Source of the DNA: Rhizobium gallicum bv. gallicum R602sp
GTDB taxonomy: Bacteria; Pseudomonadota; Alphaproteobacteria; Rhizobiales; Rhizobiaceae
Reading direction: 5' to 3'
DNA length: 64,000 bases
Assembly (NCBI RefSeq): GCF_000816845.1
Contig: NZ_CP006879.1
Span: forward strand, 62,001-126,000
Position 1 is the first letter of the stretch, and every line of letters starts with the position of its first letter. The translations under genes were made by a program, and so were the position numbers. The notes beneath the pieces are model-generated. The model had not been told where the DNA came from, did no database searches, and saw nothing but the letters and a program-made list of their open reading frames with translations. Positions 62,951 to 64,000 of this stretch are shown one piece after another.

Positions 62951-63889
62951 GTGGCGACCTTTCTTGATATCCGCACCTTTTTCTTCGCGGCGCTGACGGC
63001 AGCCTTGACGGGCTTCGGGACGGTTCATGCGGCCGATGATTTCGACCTGAGCCCGCAGCAGCCGGGCAGGCTTCATGCAGCCAGGAAGGATGCGGCGATC
63101 GCTGCGATCCCTAAGGATTTCAAGTTCGTTACGCCAGGTAAATTCACCATCGCCGTCAGCCCCGGCGGCCCGCCGCTCGCGACCTATGCCACCGACGCCA
63201 AAACCGTGGTGGGCGCGGATCCCGATTATGCCTATGCCATCGCCGACAGCCTCGGCCTGACGCTGGAGATCGTCCCGGTCGCCTGGATCGACTGGCCGCT
63301 CGGCCTCACATCGGGCAAATATGATGCCGTCATCTCCAATGTCGGCGTTACCGAGCAGCGCAAGGAGAAGTTCGATTTTTCCACCTATCGTCAGGGCCTG
63401 CACGGTTTCTTCGTGAAAGCCGATAGTCCCATCACCTCGATCAAGGAGCCGAAGGACGCGGCGGGCCTGAGGATCATTGTCGGCGCCGGCACCAATCAGG
63501 AGCGTATCCTCGTAAAATGGAGCGACGACGACGTCGCCGCAGGCCTGAAGCCGATCGAACTGCAGTATTACGACGACGAGGCGGCGAGCCTTCTCGCGCT
63601 GCGTTCCGGTCGGGCCGATGTCATCGTCCAGCCGCACGCACAGCTCGTCTTCATTGCGGCACGCGACAAGAACATCAAGCGGGTGGGCACGCTGAGCGCC
63701 GGCTGGCCGGATCGATCGGACGTCGCGATCGCCACCCGCAAGGGAAGCGGACTCGCCGATGCGCTGACCGTTGCCACCAATGGTCTGATCAAGGACGGCA
63801 CCTATGCGGGGATACTCGATCATTGGCATCTTTCCGAAGAAGCCTTGCCCGTATCCGAGACCAACCCGCCCGGGCTGCCGAAATATTGA
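62951..63889 (+). CDS. Amino-acid ABC transporter solute-binding protein (family 3), copy 2
   Basis: This 312-residue paralogue of the preceding gene starts at GTG 62951 with a signal peptide (FFFAALTAALTGFGTVHA). The mature proteins share long stretches: FDLSPQQPGRL here versus FDLSPEQPNRL, both with DWPLGLTSGK-DAVISN, EKFDFSTYR, EPKD-AGL and TNPPGLPK. The ligand-contact region differs (SPGGPPLATYATDAKTVVGA versus SSSGNLPLHDYASDSKTVIG), so the two may bind different substrates for one transporter, like the TcyJ/TcyK pair in Bacillus. Confidence 0.93.
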   Translation: MATFLDIRTFFFAALTAALTGFGTVHAADDFDLSPQQPGRLHAARKDAAIAAIPKDFKFVTPGKFTIAVSPGGPPLATYATDAKTVVGADPDYAYAIADSLGLTLEIVPVAWIDWPLGLTSGKYDAVISNVGVTEQRKEKFDFSTYRQGLHGFFVKADSPITSIKEPKDAAGLRIIVGAGTNQERILVKWSDDDVAAGLKPIELQYYDDEAASLLALRSGRADVIVQPHAQLVFIAARDKNIKRVGTLSAGWPDRSDVAIATRKGSGLADALTVATNGLIKDGTYAGILDHWHLSEEALPVSETNPPGLPKY

Positions 63890-63906
63890 TCATCGGAAAG
63901 CACGAC

Positions 63907-64000
63907 ATGAGCGGCCGCAATATATCCATCAGCCATATCGGCTTCCTCACCCCCGGCAATTATCCCGACGATGATCCCTTGTCGGGATTGGAGCAGACGC
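63907..64000 (+). CDS. Luciferase-like monooxygenase, 5' part only
   Basis: A new frame opens at ATG 63907, 15 bp after the second binding-protein stop, and runs off the window. The 31 visible residues, MSGRNISISHIGFLTPGNYP then DDDPLSGLEQT, resemble the N-terminal strand of LLM-class flavin oxidoreductases (IGFLTPGNYPDDDP). If confirmed, this is the third such enzyme in the operon. The rest lies outside the window. Confidence 0.6.
   Translation, partial: MSGRNISISHIGFLTPGNYPDDDPLSGLEQT

Noticed and set aside
1-64000. CRISPR arrays, rRNA or tRNA genes, repABC origin
   Set aside because: No regularly spaced repeats, no conserved rRNA stretches, no tRNA-like cloverleaf and no RepA/RepB/RepC-like protein were recognised on reading both strands.

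Overview
The window looks like an accessory replicon (megaplasmid or symbiotic plasmid) of a Rhizobium-type alphaproteobacterium. The evidence is a hup/hyp hydrogenase cluster in the gene order known from Rhizobium leguminosarum, a sigma54-type hupS promoter, an FnrN-like box inside hypA, rhizobial families (SyrB-like, DUF982), many sugar and amino-acid ABC transporters, and abundant insertion-sequence debris. No rRNA, tRNA, CRISPR array or replication origin was recognised.

Layout. 1-2.5 kb: decayed IS110 and IS3 transposase fragments. 2.6-17.0 kb: an 18-gene uptake [NiFe]-hydrogenase cluster on the minus strand, hupSLCDEFGHIJK-hypABFCDE. It covers structural subunits, cytochrome b, protease, nickel permease, chaperones, rubredoxin and the Fe(CN)2CO/Ni insertion machinery, and is tightly packed with repeated ATGA start/stop overlaps. 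hupE looks broken, and IS debris sits at both ends. 17.0-22.2 kb: IS6 remnant, DUF982 protein, a chemoreceptor, a cold-shock protein and a DUF309 protein. 22.3-27.9 kb: a sugar-type ABC importer with a tyrosine-phosphatase-like enzyme, a metallophosphoesterase and a TetR regulator; three of these genes appear frameshifted. 28.4-30.5 kb: a hipBA toxin-antitoxin module with four copies of an 18-bp operator-like palindrome. 31-34 kb: SyrB-like protein, SDR oxidoreductase/TetR divergent pair, small proteins.

34.1-45.9 kb: an amino-sugar system. On the minus strand are a GlcNAc-type kinase, a GntR/UTRA regulator, a SIS-domain deaminase/isomerase and nagA. A ROK repressor is followed divergently by a plus-strand ABC importer (binding protein, two permeases, Gfo/Idh/MocA dehydrogenase, ATPase). 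The kinase operon and the importer operon each have a nearly identical 25-bp palindrome upstream (22 of 25 positions match), so they probably form one regulon. 46-53.5 kb: a mosaic island, richer in A/T by eye, with a GntR protein, acetyltransferase, HAD phosphatase, DegT-type aminotransferase, a second ROK regulator and broken DUF2493/WGR genes. 53.5-55.7 kb: an RTX-type calcium-binding protein and an IS6-family insertion with perfect 16-bp terminal repeats and an 8-bp target duplication.

55.9-64 kb: a co-directional operon of two luciferase-like flavin monooxygenases, an M20 amidohydrolase, a GNAT acetyltransferase, a fused permease-ATPase amino-acid transporter, two paralogous family-3 binding proteins and the start of a third monooxygenase. 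The gene content matches the uptake, N-acetylation, oxidation and deacetylation logic of the Bacillus ytm/yxe operons for S-substituted cysteines, which makes it the most attractive functional hypothesis in the window.
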